A stretch of 64,000 nucleotides of DNA from Tetrapyrgos nigripes (GCA_013368315.1 JAACJM010000099.1:186001-250000); one strand, 5' to 3'. Counted from the first letter of the stretch, positions 19,561 to 33,204 are shown. Translations and numbers: made by a program. Notes: a model not told the origin generated them from the letters alone.

Positions 19561-22500
19561 ATCTCACATGGCTCTACAGCAATCTAATTTACCTTTTCTT
19601 TCTCTGATTCGTGTGTCTTTTTTACTTTCTTTACCTCACTGATACCATCTTTTTCCTTCCACCTTTGACTACTTTGAAATACTTCCTTTTTTCCTTTTAT
19701 CTCCATGTTATTATTGCCTCATGCTTCTCACACCCATTCTGCTACTCTGTCAATTCTACACACATGTTGGGCTTTGTCATGTATAACAGACATAACCATA
19801 TTACGACTGATTTATTCAGATTTGTGACCCCACAGCTGGTGGACAACTGCGTGCTTTCCCCTTGATTTTATTTTCCTTGTATCACAGCCTTTGCACTTGG
19901 GTGTCGTCATGTCTATCGGATGATCATCACGTCTCAACTGATTTATATTAGTAGTTTGACCCTACTCAGGTAGACAAGTGCACTGTGCAAATTCTTCCAA
20001 ATTATTTTCCTTTGTTCTGTCCTTATTGATCTTCCCGTTTTCTCTATTCTTTTTTCCATCATCCCTCCCATCCCTCCATTTTTCTTTTACCTATTTAGTG
20101 CTTTGACATCATCTCAATTCAATCTCTCTCGGGCAGCTCCATTTGGGGCCGCCATGTTTGGCTATACATAAACAATCTCCCCTCTACTTGAGTAGAGCAA
20201 AGGCATAAGCAATTAGGACCTAAAGAGCATCCAATAGAGGTTTTCCTAGACTAGGAGCAACATTTCATACTCTAATGGACAAAGATGACTGACAAGCGAC
20301 CATGTATGTATGTATATTATATCTACTTGAGGGCTGAGCCTGTCTGTCAATGTCAACTACAACCGATGAGCACGGTGAGACGAAACTTTAACTACAGAGC
20401 CGAAAAGTCTCAGTCTTGGAAAGAACAGGAAAGGGAACAGTAAGTAGGCTAGGAAAGTACAGAATGAAAGGGTAGGAAGAAGGCCTATATGATAAGATAG
20501 GATGGGCCTGGGAAGAAACAATATTTACATAATCATTTCTAAGCAATGTCCCTACAAATCCCTAACCAGACATTGGGGCTGCAGGCCCCAACTGAGCGAA
20601 GCTCATAGAGAGACACAAGATGAGATTTACATAAGGGGATAAGATATAAGAGATGAGATATGATAACGGGAAATGGGGAGTAGTGACAGTGCATATCATG
20701 GACAGTGTATGGGAAGGGAGATACGATGACATGCAAATGGGTGGGGAATGGATGACAATGAGGAGAATAATGGGAGTTGTCACCCAAAGCTGCTAACATT
20801 GACTATCTGCATCAAAAGAGAACAGAACCCCATGGCTCCTCAAAATCTTCTGCAGCATTTGCACCTTCCCTTTCCATCTCCAACCTCAACCATAAAATCA
20901 TCCACCCTGTTCTCCAACATCTGTTGATACTCCAGCTTCCACTTTCTCTTCCTAGACTTCCCTGCCAGTAACGTGTTCTGGTGTCACTTCCTCTTGATGT
21001 GCTCCTTCTCGAAAGCGTCTCCAGCGAGCTCGTCCACCTCATCCCTGAGAGCTGTTTCACCTGTGAACATAGATGGCGGGTACCTCCTTGTGGGATGGGG
21101 TAGAGAGAGTTGCGTAGTGATGAGCTTGAGTGGAAGTGTGAAGGGGAATTAGCCTTGCACAGAAAAGAAGGACAGGTGCATATAAGATGACAACTGTGGG
21201 AAAAAGAACAGTGGCAGGTAAGACAAGACGATGGCAGCAGGAAAGAGGATGGTGCTGCACCCATATGGCTTAAAACCAGTGGAGCTGGAGCCACACAATT
21301 GTAGGATGATAGAGAGGAGTCTGCAGCTTTGCAGAATTTGGAGACATGTTTCATATGAGATGGCATAGCTGAGTGTTCTCTGCAAGATGGGAAAGGTAAA
21401 GATGTAGTCAAAAGGAGAAGAAAAGTGGGACGTACTTGAGTCAGTAGCCTGTTCAAAGATTGCCTGAGAGGTATAACCAATTGCCTAGTGTGTCTCAGAG
21501 GTCCACACCCAAGTCTACACAGTGAAAGGCATTATCATAGCAAAAAGCTCTGAAACAAACAAGAGGAGCTGATGTGATGAGATCCAGTTTGCAGGGAATG
21601 ATGGGGTCATTGCTGGCAGTGGAAGTGAAGGTAGAGAGGTTTGTGGGCTCCCACCAGCATTTGCTGATGTGTCAATTACATAGGGTTAGGGTTAGTGCAA
21701 AGGATACAATGGCTGGGAGATGCAGAGCCAATGACAGCTGAAGTGATGATAGGGAAATTGGTCAAGTGAATGACAGAGGAAAGGTAAGAAACAATATCCA
21801 CATTGTGAAAAAAAAAAACACACACTGGCATACCCTCTCCCTTCTTTGTTGTTGGAGTATCTTGGTTAGGAGAAGCATAGCATTTTGATGATCCCCCAAA
21901 TGCTTGAGTAGTTCGTGTGGGTGGAAGGAGATATTATATGGACAACAGCAGTGTTTCTGTGTCTGCTTGGATGTGACAGTGTAAGAGGCTGAAGGCACAT
22001 ATCGACATTGTGAGGTCATTGAGAGGGAGCATTGTTGAAGTTGGAGAGGATTATTGAATGATGGGTGTGTTGAAGCTGGGGGAGAGGCAGAGGAGTCAAA
22101 GTTGTTGAGAGACAAAAACTTGTTGTAGGGAGTGTCCATGAAAGGTGAAGTGAGGAATTTGTTCGCTGAGAATGAGTTGAGGTCATGGTACTGAGGTGAT
22201 GCGAGTAGTGGAGAGAATGTGTTGGTCAGCAAAGTTTATGGTAAGCTCAGAGAGTGGGAATCACCTAGGATGGTATTGGTGACAATGGCAGGCGCAGGCT
22301 TTTGGCTTAACATATTGAGATAGTTGTGAGACGACTGAAGATCTCAGTGTTGTGCAAGGTAGTTTGTGCAGAGACTGGGGATGCGATAATGGGCAGTGAA
22401 TTGCAATTGGGTAGTAAAGACTAGTTGAGATGCTGAGGAAAACTGGTCTAAGGGCACATGACAGGAGTGAGGGCTTGAAAGGGATCTTTCAAGAGATGGT

Positions 22501-22682
22501 TGTCCATGCTTAGAGCAATTACACACCTTGGAAGACCCTGAAAGATCCTAACCCTTCTCACTCAGAATGCAACACCTCCTAGCTCCATCCTGCAGGTTAC
22601 AGAGTGACAGGCTTGTGACTAGCCAGGGCAAAAACATGTGTGTTTGCTGATATGTCGACAAGGTTGTTGTTTGATAATCGAT
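19561..22682. other. About 3 kb without a supported gene
   Basis: Pyrimidine-rich then purine-rich sequence. Open frames (for example minus 20812-21480 and 21762-22232) are Ser/His/Pro-rich, low in complexity and have no recognisable domain or splice pattern, so I leave them uncalled. A short AACCCTA-like tract, TAGGGTTAGGGTTAG, occurs at 21682-21696, too short to be a telomere. Confidence 0.4.
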
Positions 22683-22733
22683 ACTGGGGTAAAGTGCCAT
22701 TGCTTTGCATGGCAAGCTACAAGGCCTTTGGGA
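22683..22733 (+). repeat. 51-bp dispersed repeat, copy 1
   Basis: The block TACTGGGGTAAAGTGCCATT..GCATGGCAAGCTACAAGGCC matches 56985-57035 in the same orientation with only a few differences, again mainly C/T. Similarity stops abruptly on both sides. Its nature is unknown; it could be the terminus of a short element. Confidence 0.5.
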
Positions 22734-24009
22734 TTTCAGCAGCACATATTAGTGTACAGTTTTCAAGAGGCAACATAGTACATGTAAGTAAATGCTGTTA
22801 TAACAGCAGAAGAAATCAGTACGAGCACCTTGACCACTGGTGGAGGAACCCAGACATGAGGCGGAAGCAAGGCGCACTTGATGCTGCCTTGTTACGCAGT
22901 CCGAGGAAGCCGTGAATGACGTCATGGTGGTCTCGACCATGAGCGCTTGACGAGTGCCAAAAAACAGGGGTGGGAGTTTGAACCCATGGAAAAGATCTGG
23001 GAGGTCGCTCTGCAACATAAATTAACAAAGCCTAAAGGCCTCATAATGAGGAAAGTGGTGGGCCAATGGTTGTCTGAGTGGAGAGGTGCAGGAGGGCTGG
23101 TGAAGTGATAGGGAGGAGAAGCAGGGATGATGATGGTGGTTGGGGAGAGTGTTGGGGGCGTGTCATTTACATTGAGGCAGCATGACATTGGTGATGTCAG
23201 TGATTTGAGTCAACAGCTATAAACAGACTGGCTAACTGGCCTGCAAGCTCCCCAGATCAATGATGTCATCTTATCATATGATTGCTCTAAAGGCCTAGGT
23301 AAACACTTATATACACAATGAGGAGAGGGGATGAATGATTGGTATCATTCCACACTACTCTCAAGCCAAATCATGAAAGCAATTTCATGCAGTATCTATG
23401 AGCATATAGATGAACTACTTATCATGGTTGAGCATGATAAGGGAATACAAATATTCAGGAAGAAGACAGTATGTAGAGGATAGTGGCACACCACAAATCA
23501 GTGTTGGTGGGGATGGCCAGAAGAATGACAAAGCTCAATAGTGGGTGAGGGTGACTGTTGGTAGTGGAGGTGATGGTAGAAGCAATGAGGCGATATCAGT
23601 GGACAAAAGCCAGGACCCACATCCATATATTCATGGACTGGGGCCAGGCTGGTGACACACCAGCGATGTAGGTATATGGCCAGGCCATTCCACCACCTGG
23701 AAGTGGCATGTCTCAGCATGACTCCTCCTATTGGGCAGGGGGTGATTAACCGAAATGAGATCCTGATGGGGTGGGAGATTGGGTGGAGCTATTTGATGGG
23801 ATCTCATTCTCAGACATAAGACCCCATGCTTGATATATATATAGTCTTGAGGCCGCAAGGCCACCCAGGGTTGGCAGGCGTTGGTCTGTAGGCATGCTGA
23901 TATATGTATCTCGGCTCATTAGGCCATGTACACTGTATAATTGTCAGGATATATGTATTGTCTCAAACGTTTGATAAGGAGGCGCAAACTTTGCAGCTTA
24001 CAGTCTCAG
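22734..24009. other. No gene recognised
   Basis: Sequence with stops in all frames and a few short low-complexity frames. I see no domain, RNA gene or clear mobile-element end. Confidence 0.35.
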
Positions 24010-24803
24010 AACCTGTACGTGATTCTGGAAATCGTATATGTATGCGGGGATGACAGATATACTTTGGAAGGGGACAATAGTATGGATGTGGGGCCCTTTA
24101 GGTGCATATAGGTCTGTAGTAGATGTGGTGTTTCATGCCTATATGTTTCTGTGTTGACCAAACTGGATGTGGTATGGTGGTATCATGCACGGTATATATA
24201 TGTTTCCCAATATATATATACCTCATATATAGGTACCCAGAGCAGCTAATTGCCCTACAGACTACCTGAAGCTGTTGACCCATATGTCCATGGTATATGT
24301 ACATGGGATGAGATAGGTTGGTATTTTGTGTATGTATGTGTCTTGTCTGTACGTACAGATTTACAGCTGCATGGTGTGTTCCTCTATTCATCTGACTCCT
24401 TGCCTGCAACTGTGGATATTCACTGGTATATGTGTACCGAACATATACACATATCATGCCTGATTAAGGGCAGGCCTATATTTATGTATGTATGGTGTAT
24501 TGCATAGGTGCTAAGTGTGGCATTCGCATAGACTTCTTTTCAGCGATGCTGTGGCAACCAGTTATATAGGCATAGTATATGTATACCGGTTGCATGGACA
24601 TATAATCTTAGAACCCGGACACAAATCTGGAAATCATATATGTATGCGGGGATGGCAGATATACTTCAGAAGTGGACAATGGTATGGACGTGGGGCACTT
24701 TAGGTGCAGATAGCTCTGTTTCTGTGTTGACCAAACTGGACGTGGTATGGCGGTACCATGCAAGGTATATGTATGTTTCCCCAATATATATATACCACTA
24801 TAA
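24010..24803 (+). repeat. Direct duplication of a roughly 190-230-bp AT-rich block
   Basis: The block starting GGAAATCGTATATGTATGCG at about 24026-24230 recurs at about 24628-24800 with the same landmarks (GTATGGAYGTGGGGC, TTGACCAAACTGGAYGTGG, TGTTTCCC..AATATATATATACC). The copies are about 600 bases apart. Frames are closed. Many differences are C/T. Confidence 0.7.
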
Positions 24804-24874
24804 TCCACACTGGATAAATGTGTGTGGCTCTGTACCCGATTCTATCATCTTGAATAAAGGATGTCCTGTTTGAA

Positions 24875-25950
24875 AGCAGAGGGCTGCCAGCAGCAGAAAA
24901 TTGCGAATGCAATTTCTGTCTGGTATATGTATACAAGTGTGGTAGACATATCCTTGATCAAGGTGTTATGGGCCTGCACCAGAATTGATGCTCCTGTATG
25001 TCAATTCAATGAAATACAGCTACAGTTCTACATTGAATTATTGAAGGTTCTGTCAGCAATATATATGTGCGCCCACCACATCTGGAGCTTACTGATATCC
25101 GTATACAGGACCAGTGGACGTATACTGAACCAATGCATTGCCTGGTTGGCTGTCACACATTCAGACAGAAACCAGATAGCCAATGAGAGACTGCCTGTTG
25201 GGCAGATATGTGTGTGCAACAAACCTCGCAGATATACATCTGCTGAGCCGGTAGATTTATGCACATGGAATCTATTCTTGCTTCTGTTTTGTGTGAATCT
25301 CATTCATTCGCACAACAAGGTACTGATAGATAGAGGGCTGTCCTATAGCCGCTGACGGCCTTGCATACTGAAGCATTTTCTGGTCGAATGCAAAGGGCTG
25401 CCAGCAGCAGAAATGTGCAACCCGCTCTCTGGACAGTATATGTATACTGCCGTGGTGGACATATCATGGAGTAATGTGTTCGAGCCTGTCCGATAATTTA
25501 TATAGACGAACCAACCAAAACCCTATGTTCAAATATGCAAGGGACTGTCAGCAGTAAACATATGCCCACGATATCTAGGAGATATATGTCGGTGATATAT
25601 GTCTATCGGGTTGGTAGATATTTCCTTAACAAATGCATTCAAGCTTGTATCATGGTTGATGTTCTTGCATTCAGATAACAAAGTACCCATTGAGATAAAC
25701 TTTCACTTGGAATTCAATTTGGCAGTATGTGCGCACATCATATCTGACCAATATACATATGTTGGAGCAGTGGATGTATCCTCGAGGCATGCATTCGGGC
25801 TTGTACTTTGCATGATGTCCATGCATTCAGATAATGAAGTACTCAATGAGAAAACTGTCAGTTGGGATTCAATAGACAGGCACTTCCAGTGGCGGATATA
25901 CTGATATACATATGTCATGGCAGTAGATATATCCTCAAGGCATCATTAGT
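24875..25950 (+). repeat. Degenerate tandem array with TATATGTAT and CATTCAGATAA landmarks
   Basis: Similar segments recur: GGGCTGCCAGCAGCAGAAA at about 24882 and 25397 and a degraded form near 25540; CATTCAGAYAA..TGAGA near 25158, 25666 and 25831; and GTGGTAGACATATCC-like segments near 24938, 25455, 25611 and 25772. The spacing is irregular, so this is an old, decayed satellite rather than a gene. Confidence 0.55.
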
Positions 25951-27610
25951 AAGGCACTTATGATCTCAATATATTTTCCCTACTTTTGACTGGTATGCTG
26001 AAAGGTCTGGGATCTTTAATGTCATACACAAATGTCCAGAGGTGCTTGGTATGCAACTGAGATTGTTAGATATTGTCTGGTCCTTGATATCTCAACTTGG
26101 ACACCTATGTCGACCAGAAGAATATATATTTCATGCCAGCTCTGAAAGTCCTCTGCCCATAGCCAAGTGTAAGGACGTAGGCTGCCCTGAGCCTTGTGAG
26201 AGATGCCTGAGATTCCAAGAATGTAGCTCCTCGAGTTCCAAAGAAGCCGTGAATGAGAAAGAAGTCTTGCATTCTCCATCTTATGTATGTTGGTACGATA
26301 ATCCAATGATTGTATCACTGGAGGTTTCTTGCGCACTGAGCTCGCCAGGTAGACGTTGCTTGGGCATGATTTGAGCCCAAATTTATGTCTCAACAGGAAT
26401 ATATGGCAAGTCACCTCAGTGAGACATCTTGATGGATTTTCTAGCTTCCTTCTGACAGAGGCTTGAAAGGTCAGCTGCTATCCATATATGGGTCAAATAA
26501 ATATACATTGTGGCAAGCTTAAAAAGCTTACTAAGGCACAGGACATTATATGCCACTCTGTTCTGATTTGATTCCTAACGCACTTGTACCAGATCTAAGT
26601 GAGTCATATTAACACATTTTCTAACTTCCTTCTCACAAAGGCCTGCAAGTTCAGCCTCCATCAGTATATGGGCATGATGGATATATATATACGGTGGCCA
26701 GCTGTTAAAGCCCTCTGCAACGCACACTATATGCAAAATTGTTCCGATTCGATTAATAAATCACTTGTGTGAGTTATCTGGATACTATTTCCACATTTCT
26801 TCTGCCGGTATACAGATGTCCAACTATATCCAAACACAGCTGCTGCAGTGGTCCATTTGACCAGAGTCTAGGGACTTGCATTCAGCTACCCTCAAGGGGA
26901 TTCTCTTAGAACCCACGTTTGTGGATAAGTACTTCCATGTACCTTCATAAGTCCCAGTATACATAGCCTGCTGTATACACCCACAGCAGGTATTTTCTGT
27001 TCAGACTAATTAACGTTGAGGTTTATAACAGTGTTAGTACTTACATGTCCTGGCTTCTTATATCCATATTGTTCACAATTGAGAAGGTTCATCATACAAA
27101 AAAGGCAAGTTCCCCGGATATCAAACTGGGCAAAGTCCCCGGCATCATGGTTTATGTCAAGGGATTTTAAGTACAGCCCTTGAACATCTCCTTGTAGACC
27201 CTTACCTGCTATCTGTATCTTTTGCCGTATCCTGATCAGTATCTGTGTGTCAGGAACATCTGTCTATGGTGCATATGGAATAGCTGTTGTACTGAATAGC
27301 AGGTAAAGTTTATAGCTATATAGGGCAGTTTACTCCTTGCATACTTACATTGACCAAGAAGGGGGTGTATGAATGCTGATATCCATATAACTGCAGTATG
27401 CATATATGGGATGGATAGCCATTGTACTGAATCAGACCTACATCAGTCATATATAAATCTGGTCCTCTCACGCAGCTGGGTAGCCATTTGTGTCGCTATA
27501 AAGGGCAGTTTAATCCCTCAACTTACATTGACCCAGAGGTATAATTGCCGGTATATGTATAAGGCTGGTATACAGACATAGATATCCTCATGTTATTATG
27601 CCTTAACCAC
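25951..27610. repeat. Further degenerate AT-rich duplications, no gene
   Basis: Blocks at 26430-26600 and 26605-26780 align (TTTTCTARCTTCCTTCT.ACARAGGC then TATATGGG and TTCYGATTYGATT). Blocks around 27240-27380 and 27390-27560 align too (AGGGCAGTTTA and CTTACATTGACC). Open frames are short and unremarkable. Confidence 0.5.
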
Positions 27611-30228
27611 TCACAGAAAGGATGAACGTAGAGTACACATCAAATTCTTGAAGTAAAATAAATAACGAGCTACCTGTACACGCCATAGATTTGTCTGAAT
27701 GAAATACATTGAGCCAAGAGCATAGGAAGAGCATGCAGTACAACTATTGACTGTGGTAGAACCGGTGGGCTGGTCAGCAGGCAATGCTCTTGAGGCATGT
27801 TGAGTTGGACCTGGCAAAAAGAAGAGAAAGGTGAAGTCAGAACCAGCTTGAACCAGCTCGTATATGTATATCGATAGTTATCGATATATGGGTGCACATA
27901 TAATGAGAGGGATGGACATATGTATATGGGATGGTATTCAAATATGGGGATAGAAAACGACCTCCCCCACTCAATGAGCGAGGCTTGTGTGGCTTTGAAG
28001 GCCTTGTTGTCGAACTTGGGCCATTCCATTCCAGTCGCATTTTCACCATTGATATTCCTCAATAAAAAGTCTCAGAATGGTTTACTGAACATGAGAGACG
28101 GATACATACCACGAAACGCTGATCTCACCACGATCATCTGGATTTGGCCCAACCACAGCTGAGATCACCAGCATTTTTGTCTTCCTTGCTAATGCAGCAT
28201 TAAATGTTGCCACAGCCAGTGCCCACATCTGGAGAGATCTGTAAAAAAAGTTACTATCAGAGTGGGGCTAGTGATTCACAGATAGAAAGGTACCTGGTGT
28301 TGCTCAAAGGCGAATTGTCATCTGTAGCTGCCACCTCTTCCTCCCAATCCTTCATCTTCTGCTCATACTCCTCCTGCTCAATCTCCTTGACACACTTATG
28401 GACAGCCTCTTGTTGCTGGTTGAGTAGCTTCTTCGCGCAGCTGTAGCATATTGCCACCTCGCATGGAGGCTGCATGATTGGACTGTCTGGATCCAGATTG
28501 TGTTTCCACTCCCTGTAGTTCTTCTTGCCCTCTTCAATCTCTGCCATTGCCACTGGTCTGACCACATCCTTCCAGTACACTCGCTCAAAAACTTGCACCG
28601 CATTGGAGTGAGTGGGCTTTGCTCAAGCTTCCTGCTTGGAATGTTTGACGAACTTGTTGAGAATGTCATCATCAGTAAGGGTGGCCTTAGGGCTATGCTT
28701 CCAGTAGTAGTACCCCACATCCTATCCAGTAGCATTAGCGAATAAATCAAGAACACTTAACCAAATGCTCACCTTCCTGATCTTCTTCCACAACATTGTC
28801 TTCTTGTTCCACTCCTCCTCGTCCAGCTCCTCCCATCCATACGCCTTCTTCACATCCTCAGTTGATACCTCCTCTAGGTCCAGTGATGCAAAGTCTGCAT
28901 TTGCCTTGCTGATCTTCCAGGTGTCACTCTTCACTGGCTCTTTACCTTTCCCAGACTTTTCCTCTTCATCTTCCTCTGTTCCTATGGCACATATGTCTTC
29001 TCCCTGCATTACAGCGTTGACTCAGCCCCCAGCAGCCTCTCGTCTCTCAACAACCCAAGCACATGCATCCACATATTCTGGCGTGTCCAGCTCACAGAAC
29101 TGTATCTTGCTCCACTCATTCTCCCAAGTAATACCAGAATGCTCCCAATAATCTCCCTACAACTTCTTAATCTCCTCTTTGACCCTCTGGAGGCTGTAGT
29201 CAGCGGCATTGTCAACGAACAACTGTAGTATCGTCCACATGTAGAATTCAGCAGCCAGGATGATAAGGTTTGCTGCATAGTCACTGTCATAGTGATGCCC
29301 TACACACTCGGCACTCTCCTTTAGCTTGGTAGCCCCATTGTTGACATTGAGTTTGCCATCAATGATCTCCTGAAGCACCACAGATGTCAATTCCAATTCG
29401 CTGGCTGGCACAGCACTGATGGCCTCCGGAATGAACAAGTGGAAAGGGGTCAGAGATGAGGAAGGGTCCTTTGGTCCCCTTGAAGTGGAAGACGACAAAG
29501 GTACGTTCTGCTGAGTGGATGATGATGGCAGTGCCTGAGAATCTACACCTTGGTCCTTGGAGGGTGTGGGTTGAGTGCTATCTGCAGCAGGCTTGGCAAC
29601 AGCAGAGGCAGGAGACTTCTTGAGTCGTTTACATTCAGACACGGACAGTACTACTCACAAAAATGAGTTAGCGATCAGGTCATGGGAGTCTTGGGCTCTA
29701 AATTACGCACCTGGTGGATCACTGAATTTTAAGAAGAGCTTGTTGCACATCCAGTCGTGGAACAGGGCCCTTATATTCGGTGTTTTACACTTGTGCCAGT
29801 GTTCCCAGTATGCATCGAGGAAGGCTTTCAGTTCACCAGTTTCATCGTTCCACCAACCTGCACATCCAGGTGCCAATTTGTCCTTGGGATTCTTGCCTTT
29901 CATCATGGGAGGTATATGTCTCAGACTAAGACTTGGAGAAATCAAAAAGATACAGTAATGTGCATGTCACATAACCCAAAGCTCCAGAACCTTTGAGAAC
30001 AGAGAACATCCTTTTACAGGTGGTTGCAAAATGTTTCCGATAATCCTCATGTCCACACACACATTCTACAACAGCACTTGAAGAGAGTATAGCGTCAAAA
30101 CATCCATAAACTGGTATATAGATGCCAGCCTGTATATGTATATCAGCACTAATACAGTCAAAATATCTCAGTTCGCTCTTCATTGCAAGGAATCTGAATG
30201 ATGGAGAGGAGACATTCATATCCAGCAT
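27611..30228 (-). pseudogene. Uncharacterised multi-exon protein gene with in-frame stops
   Basis: Minus-strand exons can be followed from about 30228 through 29945-29706, 29650-28760, 28720-28260, about 28240-28110 and 28062-27940. Readable parts include an APGCAGWWNDETGELKAF segment, an acid-rich linker with EEDEEEKSGKGKEP, KKAYGWEELDEEEWNKKTM, and a C-terminal VVGPNPDDRGEISV. In-frame stops are TAG at 29157-29159, TGA at 29022-29024 and TGA at 28623-28625. The protein is of a hypothetical type that I associate with TE-rich Agaricomycete genomes, but I cannot give a function. The reading frame between the stops is otherwise continuous, so decay is mainly by substitution. Confidence 0.55.
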
Positions 30229-30239
30229 ACACTATAGCT

Positions 30240-31085
30240 ATACTTCCGAATTACCGATGAATGTCGACAGCCACCAGAATTAATCATATATCCAGCATAC
30301 AACATAGGTATTTCTGAATTACCAACGAATGTCAACAGCCACTGGAATTAATCATATGCCCCAGCATATTAGATACCACGTTTACACATCAGAGGGCTTG
30401 GCCCCAGAGGCAGAACTTCATTCAACCATCGGCACCATATCTATATCTCAGTCTGGGACCTGCCCTAGCAGCAAATTGTGCAGATCTTCCATAATCCATA
30501 TATCATTATCGGATGCAGGTGTTTCTGATTGTAAAATTTTGGGTTGGTCTGACATATGGTCAGACTATCTGCATTTGTACAATTGCGCAGATCTTCTGTA
30601 GTCCATATATCATTATCGGATGCAGGTGTTTCTGATTGTAAAATTTAGGGTTGGTCTGACATACGGTCAGACTATCTGCATTTGTACATCGATTCATTAT
30701 GTACATATGTACTGGTACCAGTAAGTCAGCCAACAGGTTAGTTCATCGTTGAAGATAAATTCTGAGAAATTTAGCAGTGCATGCCTCAGAGCCGAGATTA
30801 AGTGGCTTGGCCCCAGAGGGAGAACTCCATTCAACCATCAGCACCATATCTATATCCGGGACCAGCCCTACTGCTAAATGAAATAAGAGTTATTGCCGGC
30901 TCGAATGAGCAGATCTTCAATATATCAGATGCAGAAGGTGTTTCTGATTGTCAAACTACCATCAGTCTGACATACAGATCAGACATACTTGCATTTGTAC
31001 ATCAATTTGCTATGTACATATGTACCTGTGAATCAACCGACAGGTTAGCTCATCATTGGAGAGAAATTCTGAGTGAGGGATTATT
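30240..31085 (+). repeat. Nested tandem duplications with a TCTGACATAYGGTCAGA palindrome
   Basis: A unit of about 115 bases (GCAGATCTTC..TATCATTATCGGATGC..GGTTGGTCTGACATAYGGTCAG) lies twice in tandem at about 30479-30592 and 30593-30690 and a third time, more diverged, at about 30910-31015. The preceding block GGCTTGGCCCCAGAGG..TTCAACCATC occurs at 30389 and 30803. CATATATCCAGCATACA..AATGTCAACAGCCAC is also duplicated near 30220-30350. No coding role is apparent. Confidence 0.7.
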
Positions 31086-31265
31086 CTGACAATATGAATG
31101 AGAAGTATGTGTGTGCACTGCAAGCCACAAGTTTCCAGTGTCTGTACATACGCCCATATCTATACACTGATTCTGCTACTCCTTACAGATAATCAAGGCA
31201 ACGATTGTGAAATAGAACAAATCTTTAGTGATCTCTTTCAATGCTTTCACCTCTATGTCTACCTC
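31086..31265. other. No gene recognised
   Basis: Short non-coding join between the repeats and the minus-strand pseudogene. Confidence 0.3.
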
Positions 31266-31990
31266 TATGCGACGTTGATTGGCATCCCGCATGTGTTGAA
31301 GCAAGTCCTTCCGAAGGATAACATCAGTTTCCAAAGCATAAGCCCTGGCGAGTACGATAACAAAAAACTCAAGGTGCATGAGCTCGTCAAGTTTGTTTCA
31401 TGCAATAGGGATATAGATAAGGCAACAGGTCTCCACCTCATGACCTGTGAAGCTGGAGTCAGGCCCATATTCTTTACAGCATTGTGCTGGGGACATGATT
31501 TTTAGTTGAAAAAAAAAAATGAGCTGTAAATTGGTGCACCATTGATATGACTCCATTGTTCAGGACCCAATGGACCTCCAGGGAGTGGCCCAGCCCCAGA
31601 TGAAGGATCACACCAGGAGGAAGAACTATCAAAAATGTCGCTGTGACACTCGAACACTTTTCCAAAAAGCTGAGCGAACTCCAGATCCATATAGTCACGA
31701 GCTCAACCGTAGTCTTCTGCAGCTGTTGGTGGACTTAACATAGTTGAAAGATATCTTTGCATCCAATCCTGGCCTTCACTTTGCCCAGGAGGAATATTGG
31801 GAACCCAGAATTCGTGAGAGATCATCTCGTCACTATATCCAGCATACTCAACAGAAGAATAAAACAGAAAAAGAGCACAAACACACAAAGGAATAGCACC
31901 AATTCCATTGGCAGCAAAGTCCCAGAAATGAGGGCAGCGTACGTCAAAGATATCTGTCACGATCTCACCTGTTCTCCATCAAAAGTACAA
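31266..31990 (-). pseudogene. Fragment of an uncharacterised protein, minus strand
   Basis: Minus frames 31960-31703 and 31690-31502 are in the same phase and are separated only by a TGA at 31703-31705. They read FWVPNIPPGQSEGQDWM, then RDYMDLEFAQLFGKVFEC and GPLPGGPLGPEQWSHINGAP. A further frame, 31468-31265, continues downstream out of phase. I have seen this proline/glycine-rich pattern in Agaricomycete hypothetical proteins, but I know no function. It lies head-to-head with the next plus-strand fragment. Confidence 0.45.
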
Positions 31991-32438
31991 GTGTGCTTGT
32001 TGTTATCAGAGCCAACAATGTCCATGCTAAGTGAACCACAAGAAGAGATACTCGGCAAGCAAGGGCTGTAAGAAGAAGAGTGAGAGAGGTGGGAACTTCG
32101 AGAAGAGATTATTGCAGTACCAATGCATGTCTTCCATAATACTGGTTCATGGACTAGCCAGTAAGTTTGATGATGGGCCAGGTAGACTAGCCAGCAACTG
32201 CTCAGATACATTGGCCACATCTCAGCAGTGAGACATAGGGCACTGACAAGCTGCAGCACTCAACTGCATCTTCAGAGCCTCACTTAAACAGTGTATGGCT
32301 TAGAAAATGACAGAATTGGAATGTGCGCACCTGAAAATACTAACGATAAATTTTTGATGACAGAGTATGAGCAAATGAAAAAGTCAGACAAAACCAAGAA
32401 TGTTGGTACTAGTTTCATGCTTTTGTGGCAGAACTGTC

Positions 32439-33204
32439 ATGCCTCGCCCCAAACTCTACAATACCAAGGAAGAACATCTGGCTGCCAATCGAGCCAAAAG
32501 TGCCAAACACTATGCCAAGTGTGTTCTCCAACTATTTTGGTACTCCTCAAGGACTGACCTACATATCTTTATTACAGGTATGCCACTGCCATCAATGACA
32601 CCTAACGCAAAACATACAATAAGATGCACCAAAAGGCAGCTGCACAGAAGCTCAGGGAGGCAGAACAGCAGCACTCAAAGCGTCTGAGAGCAATCCTCAA
32701 GCTAGGTGCATCTCCACCCTTCTCAGTTTACTGTTCTGGAAATGTGCTTACTTGACGTTCTTCCTTGTTGAAGGTACATCCATATACATTTTGGCATGGT
32801 TTGACAGACACTCAGCTACATGAAATAGTGCCAAGATCCTCAGGCAAGCAGAAACTCACTACGAGAAATTAGTGGCTCAATTCAAGCCGACGCTGTTCAA
32901 ATGGTTTGAAATGCTCTACAACAAGCACATAAGCAATAACCACACCTCACAGAACATTCTCCTGGAAAGTGCAATGGTATTCAACAGGGTGTATGATGAC
33001 TTTGAAAAAATGGAGAGCATAGTCTATTCACAGGAAGGGGTCTCCAAAGGATGCAAACAACTTGAGCATTGGACTAATGAGGTGCGGAAGTACGTTATCT
33101 GGGTTGATGACATGCAGGCCGCTTGTATGGTCAGTCTTGATGAGCTTGTCTGCTTGCACAAGCGTGGAGGGCTTCAGTACCAGATAGATTTAAAGTCTCA
33201 CTAG
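32439..33204 (+). pseudogene. Basic-start protein of KDZ neighbourhood (uncharacterised), interrupted
   Basis: The ATG at 32439 begins MPRPKLYNTKEEHLAANRAK, a start seen in many Agaricomycete TE-associated proteins. Exon 32439-32518 joins 32578 in phase, but a TAA follows at 32603-32605. After the stop the frame continues with a Lys/Arg/Gln-rich helix and, after another intron, an exon around 32865-33204 (FKPTLFKWFEMLYNKHISNN..EKMESIV). Function is unknown. It precedes the KDZ gene on the same strand, so it may be a passenger of the same element. Confidence 0.45.

Noticed and set aside
21682..21696. Telomere-like TAGGGTTAGGGTTAG
   Set aside because: Only about two units; not a telomeric tract.
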